A program made the translations under genes and the position numbers. From the NCBI RefSeq assembly GCF_910591885.1, contig NC_063275.1:6932501-6996500 (forward strand): a stretch of 64,000 nt of DNA, given 5' to 3'. This document shows positions 9,627 through 19,902 of the stretch, piece by piece (position 1 is the stretch's first letter; each line of letters begins with the position of its first letter). Source of the DNA: Bombus terrestris (taxonomy: Eukaryota; Arthropoda; Insecta; Hymenoptera; Apidae). The notes below the pieces were generated by a model. It saw only the letters and a list, made by a program, of their open reading frames with translations, did not search any database and was not told the origin of the DNA.

Positions 9627-10885
9627 TTTTTGCTTAGCACGTTTGTAATTAGTTGTAGCATGACTGTGATTTGTTGGGTTTGCTGTTTGAGTACTGCATT
9701 TTGTTCGCTTATCATTCTGGTTAGCATTTCGGTGTTCTTTATGGATTGTTTGAGCAGTTCTTTGATTTCTGCAGTGTCGTTGTTACTATTGCTGTGGTAT
9801 TGGTTATGTGTGTGTGTTGGTTGGCTGGTTACTTGAGCATAGCTTAGACCACCAATGGTGTTGGTGCTGATAGGTTTGGTGTTTATTGCTTGCTCTGTAT
9901 TTGGTAATATTTCAGGTTTTGTGCTGTCATGATGGGCTTGTGTGTTAGTGCTTGTCCTGCTTCGTAGGGGCGGGAACAGTTTTCGTTGTAGTTGTTTTCT
10001 TACTTCACAGCCTTTATAGCTGGCTGGGTGGTTACCGTTACAGTTGAAGCATTTAACTTTTTCTATTTTTCCTGAATATGGGCAGTGTGCAGTTAAGTGA
10101 TTTTTTGCGCACTTGACGCAGGCTGGGCTTCTGTTGCAGTAGTTTTTAGTGTGTCCGTATTGTTGACACCGCATGCATTGAGGTATATCTTTTTTGTGTC
10201 GTGGTGGTTCGACTGTTACTATTGTGTTTAGTATTTGTTTGATATCATATATTTCCTTGTTATTGATTCTGGGTTCAAGTTCTATTAAGAATAGTGGTAG
10301 TGGTTGCTTTGTGTCGAATCTTGTTATATTGTTTATTGTTCTTGTTTGATGTCCAATTTTAGCTAACTCATCGCTTAGTTTATGTACGTTGGTTTTAGGA
10401 TGCAATCCTCTTATGACAATTTTATAGCTCCTTTCAGTTTTAAGCTGATACGTGTGGTAGATAGCATTTTTTTCTTTTAATGCTTTTATAACTTTCCTAA
10501 ATGATTCTGGTGTGTTTGTTTGAATTTTTACTTGATCCAATTTTGTTTGCTTTATTGTGTAATTGTTTTTCTCTTCTAGATTATTTAGTAGATCAATGAG
10601 CGGGTCTATTATTTGGGCCTCGACAAACATTGGTGGTGGTTTTGTAATACTTACGGGGTCAGCGTCTATTTCTTCAGTTAGTGAGTTGAAGGAGTTACTT
10701 AGTGGTAATTCTTGCAGCCATCGCTGCTTTTCTGTGACTGGGTTTCCTATGGAACTTGTGTCTGTGGTTGTTTTACGTTTTTTGCTAGCCTTCACTGGCT
10801 TCCAGCTTTCATCCTGGTAGTATCTTTCATGTTCTGAATTGCTATCTTCCTGTCCCCGATGCTCTTTTGTTTCTTCTGTCTCCAT
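9623..10885 (-). CDS. ORF1 (gag-like) of Jockey copy 2
   Basis: The predicted protein is identical to ORF1 of copy 1 (420 residues from METEETKE), including the eight-residue deletion after DADPVS and the KPPPMF variant. The three zinc knuckles and Gln-rich C-terminus are intact. The frame extends to a TTG at 10952-10954 that is ATG in B-type copies; the in-frame ATG at 10883-10885 is the more credible start here. Confidence 0.88.
   Translation of the reverse strand: METEETKEHRGQEDSNSEHERYYQDESWKPVKASKKRKTTTDTSSIGNPVTEKQRWLQELPLSNSFNSLTEEIDADPVSITKPPPMFVEAQIIDPLIDLLNNLEEKNNYTIKQTKLDQVKIQTNTPESFRKVIKALKEKNAIYHTYQLKTERSYKIVIRGLHPKTNVHKLSDELAKIGHQTRTINNITRFDTKQPLPLFLIELEPRINNKEIYDIKQILNTIVTVEPPRHKKDIPQCMRCQQYGHTKNYCNRSPACVKCAKNHLTAHCPYSGKIEKVKCFNCNGNHPASYKGCEVRKQLQRKLFPPLRSRTSTNTQAHHDSTKPEILPNTEQAINTKPISTNTIGGLSYAQVTSQPTHTHNQYHSNSNNDTAEIKELLKQSIKNTEMLTRMISEQNAVLKQQTQQITVMLQLITNVLSKK
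9624..9631 (-). promoter_or_regulatory. Candidate -1 frameshift site at the ORF1/ORF2 overlap
   Basis: On the minus strand ORF1 ends AGC AAA AAA TAA, with a six-A run at 9631-9626 and the stop at 9625-9623. The ORF2 frame is -1 to ORF1 and reads CAA AAA ATA through the stop. It is open for about 160 nt upstream and contains no AUG. A lysyl-tRNA on the last AAA could slip one base back and re-pair with AAA. The run is not in the phase of a canonical X XXY YYZ heptamer, so stop-coupled slippage or reinitiation are alternatives. The same sequence sits at the same place in all seven copies. Confidence 0.5.
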
Positions 10886-11052
10886 GTTAGTTTGTTTGGT
10901 TTTTATATAATATGTTTCTCCTTTTGTTGCTATGTTTATAGTTGGTATCTGCAATGTTATTTTATTTCCTCCTCACTATCACTTTGTAGCACTATTACTT
11001 TGGAGCACTTTTTCACTATTCACTTATACCTGGAGAGGACGACCGTCTAGAC

Positions 11053-11058
11053 ACGTCC
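11053..11058 (-). promoter_or_regulatory. DPE, Jockey copy 2
   Basis: GGACGT at +28 to +33 from the element's first base (11085). Position and sequence are identical to the other copies. Confidence 0.65.
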
Positions 11059-11085
11059 GTCCTCCTCGGCTGTCCGAGCAGGAGT

Positions 11086-14000
11086 AGTTGCTTTGTGACG
11101 CACGATTACGCATTGCTCGCTGGCTGAGCTCGCTAGAAAAACTATAGCCTAACCTAAAACCAATCCCTCTTGCGTTCGTATTTCAGTAAGGAGGCGATTT
11201 ACTTCAAATATATGAGCGTGCCGGATCGGATGTGAGGTTGGACTAGATTTTTACGAGCAAGAGGAGCGAGGGAGCAACGATTACAATTTCCAAGATATAC
11301 ATATACTTTATAATTCCTAACATATATTTTCATTAGTTTCAACTTCCTTTCTATACATATACTTTATATTTTCTTACATATATTTCCTGTTATTTCCAAG
11401 TTTTCTCAGCGATATTGGTACTCACGTTGCACTGTACTTCACCGAACTATTACGCTTTGTATAAAACTATTGATAACATTTAAACTTTGCTCAATAAGAA
11501 ATTCGATAAAAGCTTCCGGCTCCTCGGGCTGGTGCAAGTATTTCTATATAACCAGGTGCCAAATAATTGGTTCGTGACTCACGTTTACGCATTGCTCGCT
11601 CGCTGCGCTCGCTGGAAAAAACTGTAGCCTAACCTAAAACCAATCCCTCCTGCGTTCGTTTTTTGGTAAGGAGGCGATTTACTTGAAGTTTGAGAACGTG
11701 CCGGATCGGTTTTGAGGTTGGACTAGATTTTCACGAGCGAGCGGAGCGAGCGAGCAACGATTACAATTTCCAAGATATACATATACTTTAAGGTTCCTAA
11801 CATATATTTTCATTAGTTTCAACTTCCTTTCAATACATATACTTTATATTTCCTTACATATATCTCCTGTTATTTCCAAATTTTCCCAGCGATTTTGGTC
11901 CTCACGTTGCATTGTACTGCGTCGAACTATTGCTATTTGTGTAAATCTATTGATAACATGTAAACTTTGCTTAGTGAGCAGTTCGATAAAAGCATCCGGC
12001 TCTTCGGGCTGGTGCAAACATTTCTATGTACCTACGTGCCAATCAATTGGTTTGTGACGCACGTTTACGCATTGCTCGCTCGCTGCGCTCGCTCGAAAAA
12101 CTATAGCCTAACCTAAAACCAACCCCTCTTGCGTTCGTTTTTTGGTTAGGGTCGATTTACTTCAAAATTTGTGAACGTGCCGGACCGGTTTTGAGGTTGG
12201 ACTAGATTTTCACGAGCGAGCGGAGCGAGCGAGCAACGATTAGAACTCCCAACATATACATATACTTTATAATTCCTAACATATATTTTCTACAGCTTCA
12301 ACTTCCTTTCTATACATATACTTTATATTTCCTTACATATATCTCCTGTTATTTCCAAGTTTTCTCGGCGATTTTGGTAATCACGTTGCAGTTTACTACG
12401 CCGGACTGTAACTCTTTGTGTAAAACTATTGATAACATTTAAACTTTGCTCAATGAGAAATTCGATAAAAGATTCAGGCTCCTCGGGCTGGTGCAAGTAT
12501 TTCTATGTACCTACGTGCCAATAAATTGGTTTGTGACGCACGTTTACGCGTTGCTCGCTCGCTGCGCTCCGTCGAAAAACTATAGCCTAACCTAAAACCA
12601 ATCCCACTTGCGTTCGTTCTTCGATACGGAGGCGGTTTTGTCCCAATTTGCGAACGCGCCGGGTCGGTTGTGAGGTTGGGCTACATTTTTAAGAGCGAGC
12701 GGAGCGAGCGAGCAGCGACTGCAATTTCCATGCTACACACATACTTTATGAATCCTAACAGATATTTATAGTATTTTCATAGTCTAATCTAGAATCATTC
12801 CCTCTTCCCTGCGTTTTTCAGTAAGGAGGCGATTTAATTCAAATTTGTGAACGTGCCTGAACGGTTTTGAGGTTGGACTAGATGTTTACGAGCGAGAGGA
12901 GCGAGCGAGCAACGTTTAGAATATCCAAGATATACATATACTTTATAATTTCTAACATATATTTTCATTAGTTTCAACTTCCTTTCTATACATATACTTT
13001 ATAATTCCTTACATATATTTCCTGTTATTTCCAAGTTCTCTCAGCGATTTTGGTGCTCACGTTGCACTGTACTACGCCGAACTATTACGCTTTGTATAAA
13101 ACTATTGACAACATTTAAACTTTGCTCAGTAAGAAATTCGATGAAAGCTTCCGGCTCCTCGGGCTGGTGCAAGTATTTCTATGTACCTACGTGCCAATAA
13201 TTTTTTTTTGTGACGTACGTTTACGCATTGCTCGCTCGCTGCGCTCGGTCGAAAACTACAGCCTACCTTAAAACCAATCCCTCTTGCGTTCGTTTTTTGG
13301 TTAGGGGGCGATTTACTTCAAAATTTGTGAACGTGCCGGATCGGTTTTCAGGTTGGATTAGATTTTTACGTGCGAGCGGAGCGAGCGAGCAACGATTACA
13401 ATTTCCAAGATAAACATATACTTTATAATTCCTAACATATATTTTCATTAGTTTCAACTTCCTTTCTATACATATACTTTATATTTCCTTACATATATCT
13501 CCTGTTATTTCAGAGTTTTCTCGGCGATTTTGGTACTCACCATGCACTGTACTACGCCGAACTGTTACTCTTTGTATAAAACTATTGACAACATTTAAAC
13601 TTTGCTCAGTAAGAAATTCGATAAAAGCTTCCGGCTCCTCGGGCTGGTGCAAGTATTTTTATGTACCTACGTGCCAATCAATTAGTTTGTGACGCACGTT
13701 TACGCGTTGCTCGCTCGCTGCGCTCGCTCGAAAAGCTATAGCCTAATCTAAAACCAATCCTTCTAGCGTTCGTTTTTTGGTTAGGGGGGGATTTACTTCA
13801 AAATTTGTGAACGTGCCGGATTGGTTTTGAGGTTGGACTAGATGTTTACGAGCGAGAGGAGCGAGCGAGCAACGTTTAGAATATCCAAGATATACATATA
13901 CTTTATAATTTCTAACATATATTTTCATTAGTTTCAACTTCCTTTCTATACATATACTTTATAATTCCTTACATATATTTCCTGTTATTTCCAAGTTCTC

Positions 14001-15939
14001 TCAGCGATTTTGGTGCTCACGTTGCACTGTACTACGCCGAACTATTACGCTTTGTATAAAACTATTGACAACATTTAAACATTGCTCAGTAAGAAATTCG
14101 ATGAAAGCTTCCGGCTCCTCGGGCTGGTGCAAGTATTTCTATGTACCTACGTGCCAATAATTTTTTTTTGTGACGTACGTTTACGCATTGCTCGCTCGCT
14201 GCGCTCGCTCGAAAACTACAGCCTACCTTAAAACCAATCCCTCTTGCGTTCGTTTTTTGGTTAGGGGGCGATTTACTTCAAAATTTGTGAACGTGCCGGA
14301 TCGGTTTTCAGGTTGGATTAGATTTTTACGTGCGAGCGGAGCGAGCGTGCAACGATTACAATTTCCAAGATAAACATATACTTTATAATTCCTAACATAT
14401 ATTTTCATTAGTTTCAACTTCCTTTCTATACATATACTTTATATTTCCTTACATATATCTCCTGTTATTTCAGAGTTTTCTCGGCGATTTTGGTACTCAC
14501 CATGCACTGTACTACGCCGAACTGATACTCTTTGTATAAAACTATTGACAACATTTAAGCTTTGCTCAGTAAGAAATTCGATAAAAGCTTCCGGCTCCTC
14601 GGGCTGGTGCAAACATTTCTATGTACCTACGTGCCAATCAATTGGTTTGTGACGCACGTTTACGCATTGCTCGCACGCTGCGCTCGCTCGAAAAACTATA
14701 GCCTAACCTAAAACCAACCCCTCTTGCGTTCGTTTTTTGGTTAGGGTCGATTTACTTCAAAATTTGTGAACGTGCCGGACCGGTTTTGAGGTTGGACTAG
14801 ATTTTCACGAGCGAGCGGAGCGAGCGAGCAACGATTAGAATTCCCAACATATACATATACTTTATAATTCCTAACATATATTTTCATTAGCTTCAACTTC
14901 CTTTCTATACATATACTTTATATATCCTTACATATATTTCCTGTTATTTCCAAGCTTTCTCAGCGATTTTGGTACTCACGTTGCACTCTACTACGCCGCA
15001 CTGTTACTCTTTGTGTAAAACTATTGATAACATTTAAGCTTTGCTCAGTGAGCAGTTCGATAAAAGCTTCCGGCTGTTCGGGCTGGTGCAAATATTTCTA
15101 TGTACCTACGTGCCAAATAATTGGTTTGTGACACACTTTTACGCATTGCTCGCTCGCTGAGCTAGCTTGAAAAAACTATAGTCTACCCTAAAACCAATCC
15201 CACTTGCGTTCGTTCTTCTATACGGAGGCGGTTTTGTCCCAATTTGCGAACGCACCGTGTCGGTTGTGAGGTGGGGCTAGATTTTTAAGAACCAGCGGAG
15301 CGAGCGAGCAACGATTACAATTTCCATGCTACACCCATACTTTATAATTCCTAACATATACTTACATTATTTTCATAGGCTAATCTGGAATCACTCCCTC
15401 TTCCCTTCGTTTTTCAGTAAGGGGGCGATTTAATTCAAATTTGTGAACGTGCCGGAACGGTTTTGACGTTGGACTAGATGTTTACGAGCGAGAGGTGCGA
15501 GCGTGCAACGATTACAATTTCCATGCTACACCCATACTTTATAATTCCTAACATACGTTTTCATTTGATTCTGCTACGTTTCTATACATATACTTTATAT
15601 TTCCTCTCACACATGTTTCGAGTTATTTCCAAGTTTTCTCAGCGATTTTGGTACTCACGTTGCACTGTACTACGCTGAGGTTGGACTAGATTTTCATGAG
15701 CGAGCGGAGCGAGCGAGCAACTATTGCAATTTCCATGCTACACACATACTTTATGATTCCTAACATATATTTATAGTATTTTCATAGCCTAATCTAGAAT
15801 CACTCCCTCTTCCCTTCGTTTTTTAGTAAGGAGGCGATTTAATTCAAATTTGTGAACGTGCCGGAACGGTTTTGCGGTTGGACTAGATGTTTACGAGCGA
15901 GAGGAGCGAGCGAGCAACGATTAGAATTTCCAAGATATA
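11086..15939 (+). repeat. 480-bp satellite array, block S2 (forward)
   Basis: This block has no gene. Full monomers start near 11096, 11575, 12055, 12535, 13210, 13690, 14170, 14648 and 15127, with shortened monomers at about 12600-12790 and 15200-15900. The 13210-14650 part is the dimeric form that is expanded in S3: one monomer type has a run of nine T before gtgacgtacg, the other has gcctaatctaaaacc. The first ten bases are the copy 2 target duplication. The first 370 bp or so match S1 almost exactly, as expected if copies 1 and 2 belong to a recently duplicated unit. Confidence 0.93.
12072..12236. repeat. Inverted repeat within a satellite monomer (example)
   Basis: Two 24-base arms, 12072-12095 (ttgctcgctcgctgcgctcg...) and 12213-12236 (cgagcgagcggagcgagcga...), are complementary with one mismatch and flank a 117-bp centre. 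The arrangement recurs in most full monomers of both arrays. It could form a hairpin in single strands or RNA. Confidence 0.8.
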
Positions 15940-16795
15940 TGTATTTTCGAGCTATCGCGGGGAGACGCGGTCGTTAGAATACGCGTCAACGGGAGTCGTA
16001 AATTCCCGTTATGATTAGAATGATCGACACCACGAATAGTTCGATCCCCGTATTTCGATTAAGATAATAGGGGTGATTCAGGTATGATAACACTGTGGCT
16101 CACAGAGTTAAAATTTATATTTCCAACACTTAGTATACACGATTGAATAGATATAAACACTTAATAACTTAGAACGGTATGAGACTTAATGTTAGATGTT
16201 AGGCGTTAGTTCTTTGACTGTGGTAGGAAAATTTGAGAGATATAGGAACGGTGAGAGTTATAGGGAATGCAAGAATTCTAGTCACCGTGGGAGACGATGG
16301 AAAACTCTGAAGCTTATTCTAATGTGAATACGGAGGAAAGCTTGGTATGGGTGTGCCCTTTGAACGAAGAACGCGGATTCGTTGCTTACATTTTTAGTTA
16401 GTAAAGTGAGGGCAATAATCCGCGATGTCGATTGGTTGGGACCAATGTTAGGAAGGAAGAGAGGAGGAAGAAACCTCCTACCAACTTGGGTCCTAGGCGA
16501 CATTGTTTACAGGGAAACTCAGATTTTTCGTTAGGTATATCTCCGCTTTCTTCGTAATTCTTAAGAGCACATAATAAACCCAAGGACCTTCCTAAAAACC
16601 GGCCGAAAATACTTCTGGAATTAGAAAGTCTCTTCTGGCAAACAGATGTGCTTAGACCATGTGTGCGAACAATGCAGATAGAATTGCAACTTTATCGTGG
16701 GTCCTTGGGCCTTTGGAGTGTTAGAAGGACGGCAGGTAGACCGGTGGTTGGCAAGCCGCGCGGGATGGCGTGCAGATGTGTTGCGCGACAGAACA
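15940..16795. mobile_element. Solo LTR, A-type, second copy (856 bp)
   Basis: Same length, termini (TGTATTTT...CAGAACA) and target duplication (atata, 15935-15939 and 16796-16800) as the LTR at 5662-6517, in the same position within the monomer. It is therefore a duplicate of one insertion event, not a new one. It differs by a few substitutions, for example cgtaaattcccg where the first copy has cgtaattacccg. Confidence 0.85.
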
Positions 16796-17075
16796 ATATA
16801 CATATGCATTATAATTCCTAACATATATTTTCATTAGTTTCAACTTCCTTTCTATACATATACTTTATATTTCCTTACATATATTTCCTGTTATTTCCAA
16901 GCTTTCTCAGCGATTTTGGTACTCACGTTGCACTGTACTACGCCGAACTATTACGCTTTGTATAAAACTATTGATAACATTTAAACTTTGCTCAGTAAGA
17001 AATTCGATAAAAGCTTCCGGCTCCTCGAGCTGGTGCAAGTATTTCTATGTACCTACGTGCCAATAAGTTGCTTTG
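16796..17075 (+). repeat. Satellite segment between solo LTR and Jockey copy 3
   Basis: 280 bp of interrupted monomer, colinear with 6518-6797. It ends with the Jockey target duplicate agttgctttg (17066-17075). Confidence 0.92.
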
Positions 17076-17202
17076 TTTTTTTTTTTTTTTATTTACTTAT
17101 TAAAATTCACAATTTGTCCAATTTGGACATTTGGTGGAATTTTTTAACGGTTAAATTAGCATGTTGGTGGCTACCCCCAGCGGGGTACCATCCTCGTGTT
17201 TC

Positions 17203-19902
17203 TTAGGTTATGTCCTTTATAAGGTCTGCTTTGTGCTTCCTTTTTAGTCTTCTGTCCATATTTGTGATTTTGTATGTTTCCGCAGCTAGCCGGTTTATGT
17301 GTGTTGCTATTCTTAATTTGTATTTCTCGGAGTATCTGTTGATTTCTTCCTTGACCGTTGGCATTCCCAGGTCCCTTCGTATATCTTCGTTTCTGACGTA
17401 CCAAGGTCCGTTTACTATTGTCCTGAGGATTTTAGCCTGTATTACCTCTATTTTGTTTATATGGCTCATTGCTGCCGTCCCCCATAGTGGTATTCCGTAC
17501 GTCCAGATTGGTTTTATGATCGTTTTATATATTTTTAACTTGTTTTCTGTGCTTAGTTTGGATTTTCGGCTTGTTAGCCAATGCATTTGTCTTCTTGTTT
17601 TCTGTATTTTTTCTACTATTGATTTGATGTGTAGTTTCCAGGTGAGTTTTTGATCTAAGTGGAGTCCTAGGTATTTGACATGCCTTGTTTGCGTTATATG
17701 CGTGCCGTTCAATAGGATGTTTGGTGGTGTCTTTTTCCGTAGCGTGAATGTAATATGGTTGCATTTATTGGGGTTTGCTTTTATTTGTTTTTCTTGTAGC
17801 CAATTTTCTATTTTTACGATGTGTTCTTGTAGTATTTTGACTGCCGTTTCTGGGTTAGTATGCCTGACTAGTATAGCTGTGTCGTCCGCGAATGTCAATA
17901 CTGTGCTGTTGGTAGTTGTTGGTATGTTCGCCGTGTATAATGTGTATAGTATTGGGCCTAGGACGCTTCCTTGTGGTACCCCGGCCTTGATGTCTTTAAC
18001 TTGAGAATGTGTGTCCTTGATTTTTATTACGAAGGTTCTGCAGCTTAGGCAGGATTTTATTAAGTGGTGTATTTGCTCCGGGAATTGTTTCCTAATTGTT
18101 TGTAGTAGACTTTCATGGTTAATTTTATCGAATGTTTTCTCTATGTCTATGAAGAGGGCTGTGCAGTATTCCTTGTTTTCTAGTGCTACTATTATTTCGT
18201 TTATAAGCCTGTGCATTTGCTCTATCGTGGAGTGTTTGTTTCTGAAACCAAATTGGTGATCCGGTATTAGTTTTTTTGTCTCTATTATTGGTTTTATGCG
18301 ATCGTATATTATCTTTTCCAGTATTTTGGAAAATACTGGAAGCAGTGATATTGGTCTGTAAGATGCAGTTTGGTGCGGGTCTTTGCCTGGTTTATGTAAC
18401 ATTTTGATCTGTGCTAATTTCCATGGTTTGGGGAAGTATTGAATTCTTAGAATTGCGTTGAATATTACTGTTATTAGTCTTATTGCTTTTGGCGGAAGGT
18501 TTTTTAAGATTTTACAATTAATTAGGTCGATTCCTGGCGCTTTGTTGTTTTTTGTTTTATCAATTATGTTTCTAATTTCTTGTGCCGATGTTTTAGGTAT
18601 GGTGTATTCCTTGTCGGCTATGGTAGCTGTGGTTTGTGGATCCTCCTCCGTATGACTTTTGAGGTTGCTGTTGTTGATAATGTGTGGTGTGAATGTGTTG
18701 TAGAGGTGGTTGGAGAATTCTTCAGCTTGTTCTTCGTTGCTTCTTGCCCATGTGTTATCTGCTTTTCTGATTGCCGGGACGGGTATTATTGGCTTCCTTA
18801 TTTTTTTCGTGGCTTTCCATAGTGAATAGTTGGTGTTCTCGTGTGTGGAGAGTGTCCCTATGAACTTTGAGAATTCGTTATCGTTGTGCTCCTTTATTTT
18901 GTTTTTTATTTCCTTTGCAAGTTTGTTTAAGTGTTTTTTGTTTTCTCGGGTTCTGTATTTTTGCCATTTTGCTTTTGCTTTTCTTTTTTCTTTGATTTTG
19001 TCGAGTATTTCTTGCGGGATTGTTATTGTTTGTCTGCTGGTTGGTTCGGGAGTAGTGGTTGTCCTTGCTGCTTCCTGAATAGTTGCTGTCAATGTTGTTA
19101 CTGCCTGTTCTATGTTTTCAGGAGTTTTTAACGGGATGTTGCAATTTATTTTGCTTTCTATTATTTCTCTGAAAGTTTGCCAATTGGTGGTTTTATTGCA
19201 TAGTGTTTCTGGTTTGCTATAGTGAATTGGTTTGTTTCTGTATTCAATTATTATGGGTGTATGATCGGAGCTGAGCTCGAGGTTGGGTGTTATTTTTAGT
19301 TTATTTGTGTTTAGTCCCCTTGTAACTGCAAAGTCCAGAAGATCTGGTTTTTTGTTCAGGTCAGTCGGCCAATGTGTCGGTGTTCCTGTGGATAATATAT
19401 TGAGGTTATTATTTCTAATGTATTTTTCCAGTGTTCTACCTCGAGGTGTAATGTTTCTTGATCCCCAGAGCGTGTGCTTTGAGTTGTAGTCTCCCGCTGC
19501 GATGTACTTGTCCCCTAGGTCCTGGAAGTATTCTTCCCACATTTGTGTTGTTATTTTGTGTCGCGGAGGCACGTATACTGCTGACAACTGGAAGTAGTTG
19601 CTGCTAGTTTGAACTGTAACAGTGGTTGCTTGTAAATATTCTTTGTTAACTTGGCTGTGAAGATAATGTTTGATATCGTTTCTGACTATCACTGCTGTCC
19701 CTCCGTGAGCTTTTCCTGAGGGGTGTTTGGTATCATATATGGTGTAGTATGGTATTTTCAAATAGCTTTTTGTAGTGAAGTGTGTTTCTGAGACAAGTAG
19801 TATGTCTATATTATTATTGTATATGAATGTTTTAGTTTCGAGGGCCCGTTGTTGTAGGCCGTTTGAGTTCCAGGCTGCTATTTTTAGAGTGTCCGTTTTT
19901 AT
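17203..19902 (-). CDS. ORF2 of Jockey copy 3: endonuclease-reverse transcriptase
   Basis: An open 899-residue frame with all endonuclease and RT motifs at the same positions as in copy 2. Differences: YTIYDTKHP (Asp, as in copies 6 and 7, where copies 1, 2, 4 and 5 have Gly), PENIEQ instead of PEHIEQ, LINCKIL instead of LINGKIL, PIIETKK and VKEEINRY. Motif A is KTFD and the following segment SCLSCRTF, the A-type pair. The Gly-to-Cys change in LIN(G/C)KIL sits just after NKAPGID, a moderately conserved stretch of LINE RTs, so activity may be affected. Confidence 0.92.
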   Translation of the reverse strand: MKTDTLKIAAWNSNGLQQRALETKTFIYNNNIDILLVSETHFTTKSYLKIPYYTIYDTKHPSGKAHGGTAVIVRNDIKHYLHSQVNKEYLQATTVTVQTSSNYFQLSAVYVPPRHKITTQMWEEYFQDLGDKYIAAGDYNSKHTLWGSRNITPRGRTLEKYIRNNNLNILSTGTPTHWPTDLNKKPDLLDFAVTRGLNTNKLKITPNLELSSDHTPIIIEYRNKPIHYSKPETLCNKTTNWQTFREIIESKINCNIPLKTPENIEQAVTTLTATIQEAARTTTTPEPTSRQTITIPQEILDKIKEKRKAKAKWQKYRTRENKKHLNKLAKEIKNKIKEHNDNEFSKFIGTLSTHENTNYSLWKATKKIRKPIIPVPAIRKADNTWARSNEEQAEEFSNHLYNTFTPHIINNSNLKSHTEEDPQTTATIADKEYTIPKTSAQEIRNIIDKTKNNKAPGIDLINCKILKNLPPKAIRLITVIFNAILRIQYFPKPWKLAQIKMLHKPGKDPHQTASYRPISLLPVFSKILEKIIYDRIKPIIETKKLIPDHQFGFRNKHSTIEQMHRLINEIIVALENKEYCTALFIDIEKTFDKINHESLLQTIRKQFPEQIHHLIKSCLSCRTFVIKIKDTHSQVKDIKAGVPQGSVLGPILYTLYTANIPTTTNSTVLTFADDTAILVRHTNPETAVKILQEHIVKIENWLQEKQIKANPNKCNHITFTLRKKTPPNILLNGTHITQTRHVKYLGLHLDQKLTWKLHIKSIVEKIQKTRRQMHWLTSRKSKLSTENKLKIYKTIIKPIWTYGIPLWGTAAMSHINKIEVIQAKILRTIVNGPWYVRNEDIRRDLGMPTVKEEINRYSEKYKLRIATHINRLAAETYKITNMDRRLKRKHKADLIKDIT

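Larger units (their letters stand above)
6798..11085 (-). mobile_element. Jockey-clade retrotransposon, copy 2 (full length, 4288 bp)
   Basis: This is a complete LINE on the minus strand. Its poly(A) tail appears as a T-run at 6798-6814, followed by a 3' UTR of about 110 bp, ORF2, ORF1 and a 5' UTR of about 200 bp to the ORF1 ATG. It is flanked by the duplication agttgctttg at 6788-6797 and 11086-11095, direct evidence of retrotransposition into a satellite monomer (empty site gtgccaataagttgctttgt). Both ORFs are intact. The Jockey clade is inferred from the ORF2 motifs (FADD, YLGLHLDQKLTW, PWYVRNEDIRRDL), the zinc-knuckle ORF1 and the DPE-type 5' end. Confidence 0.96.
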
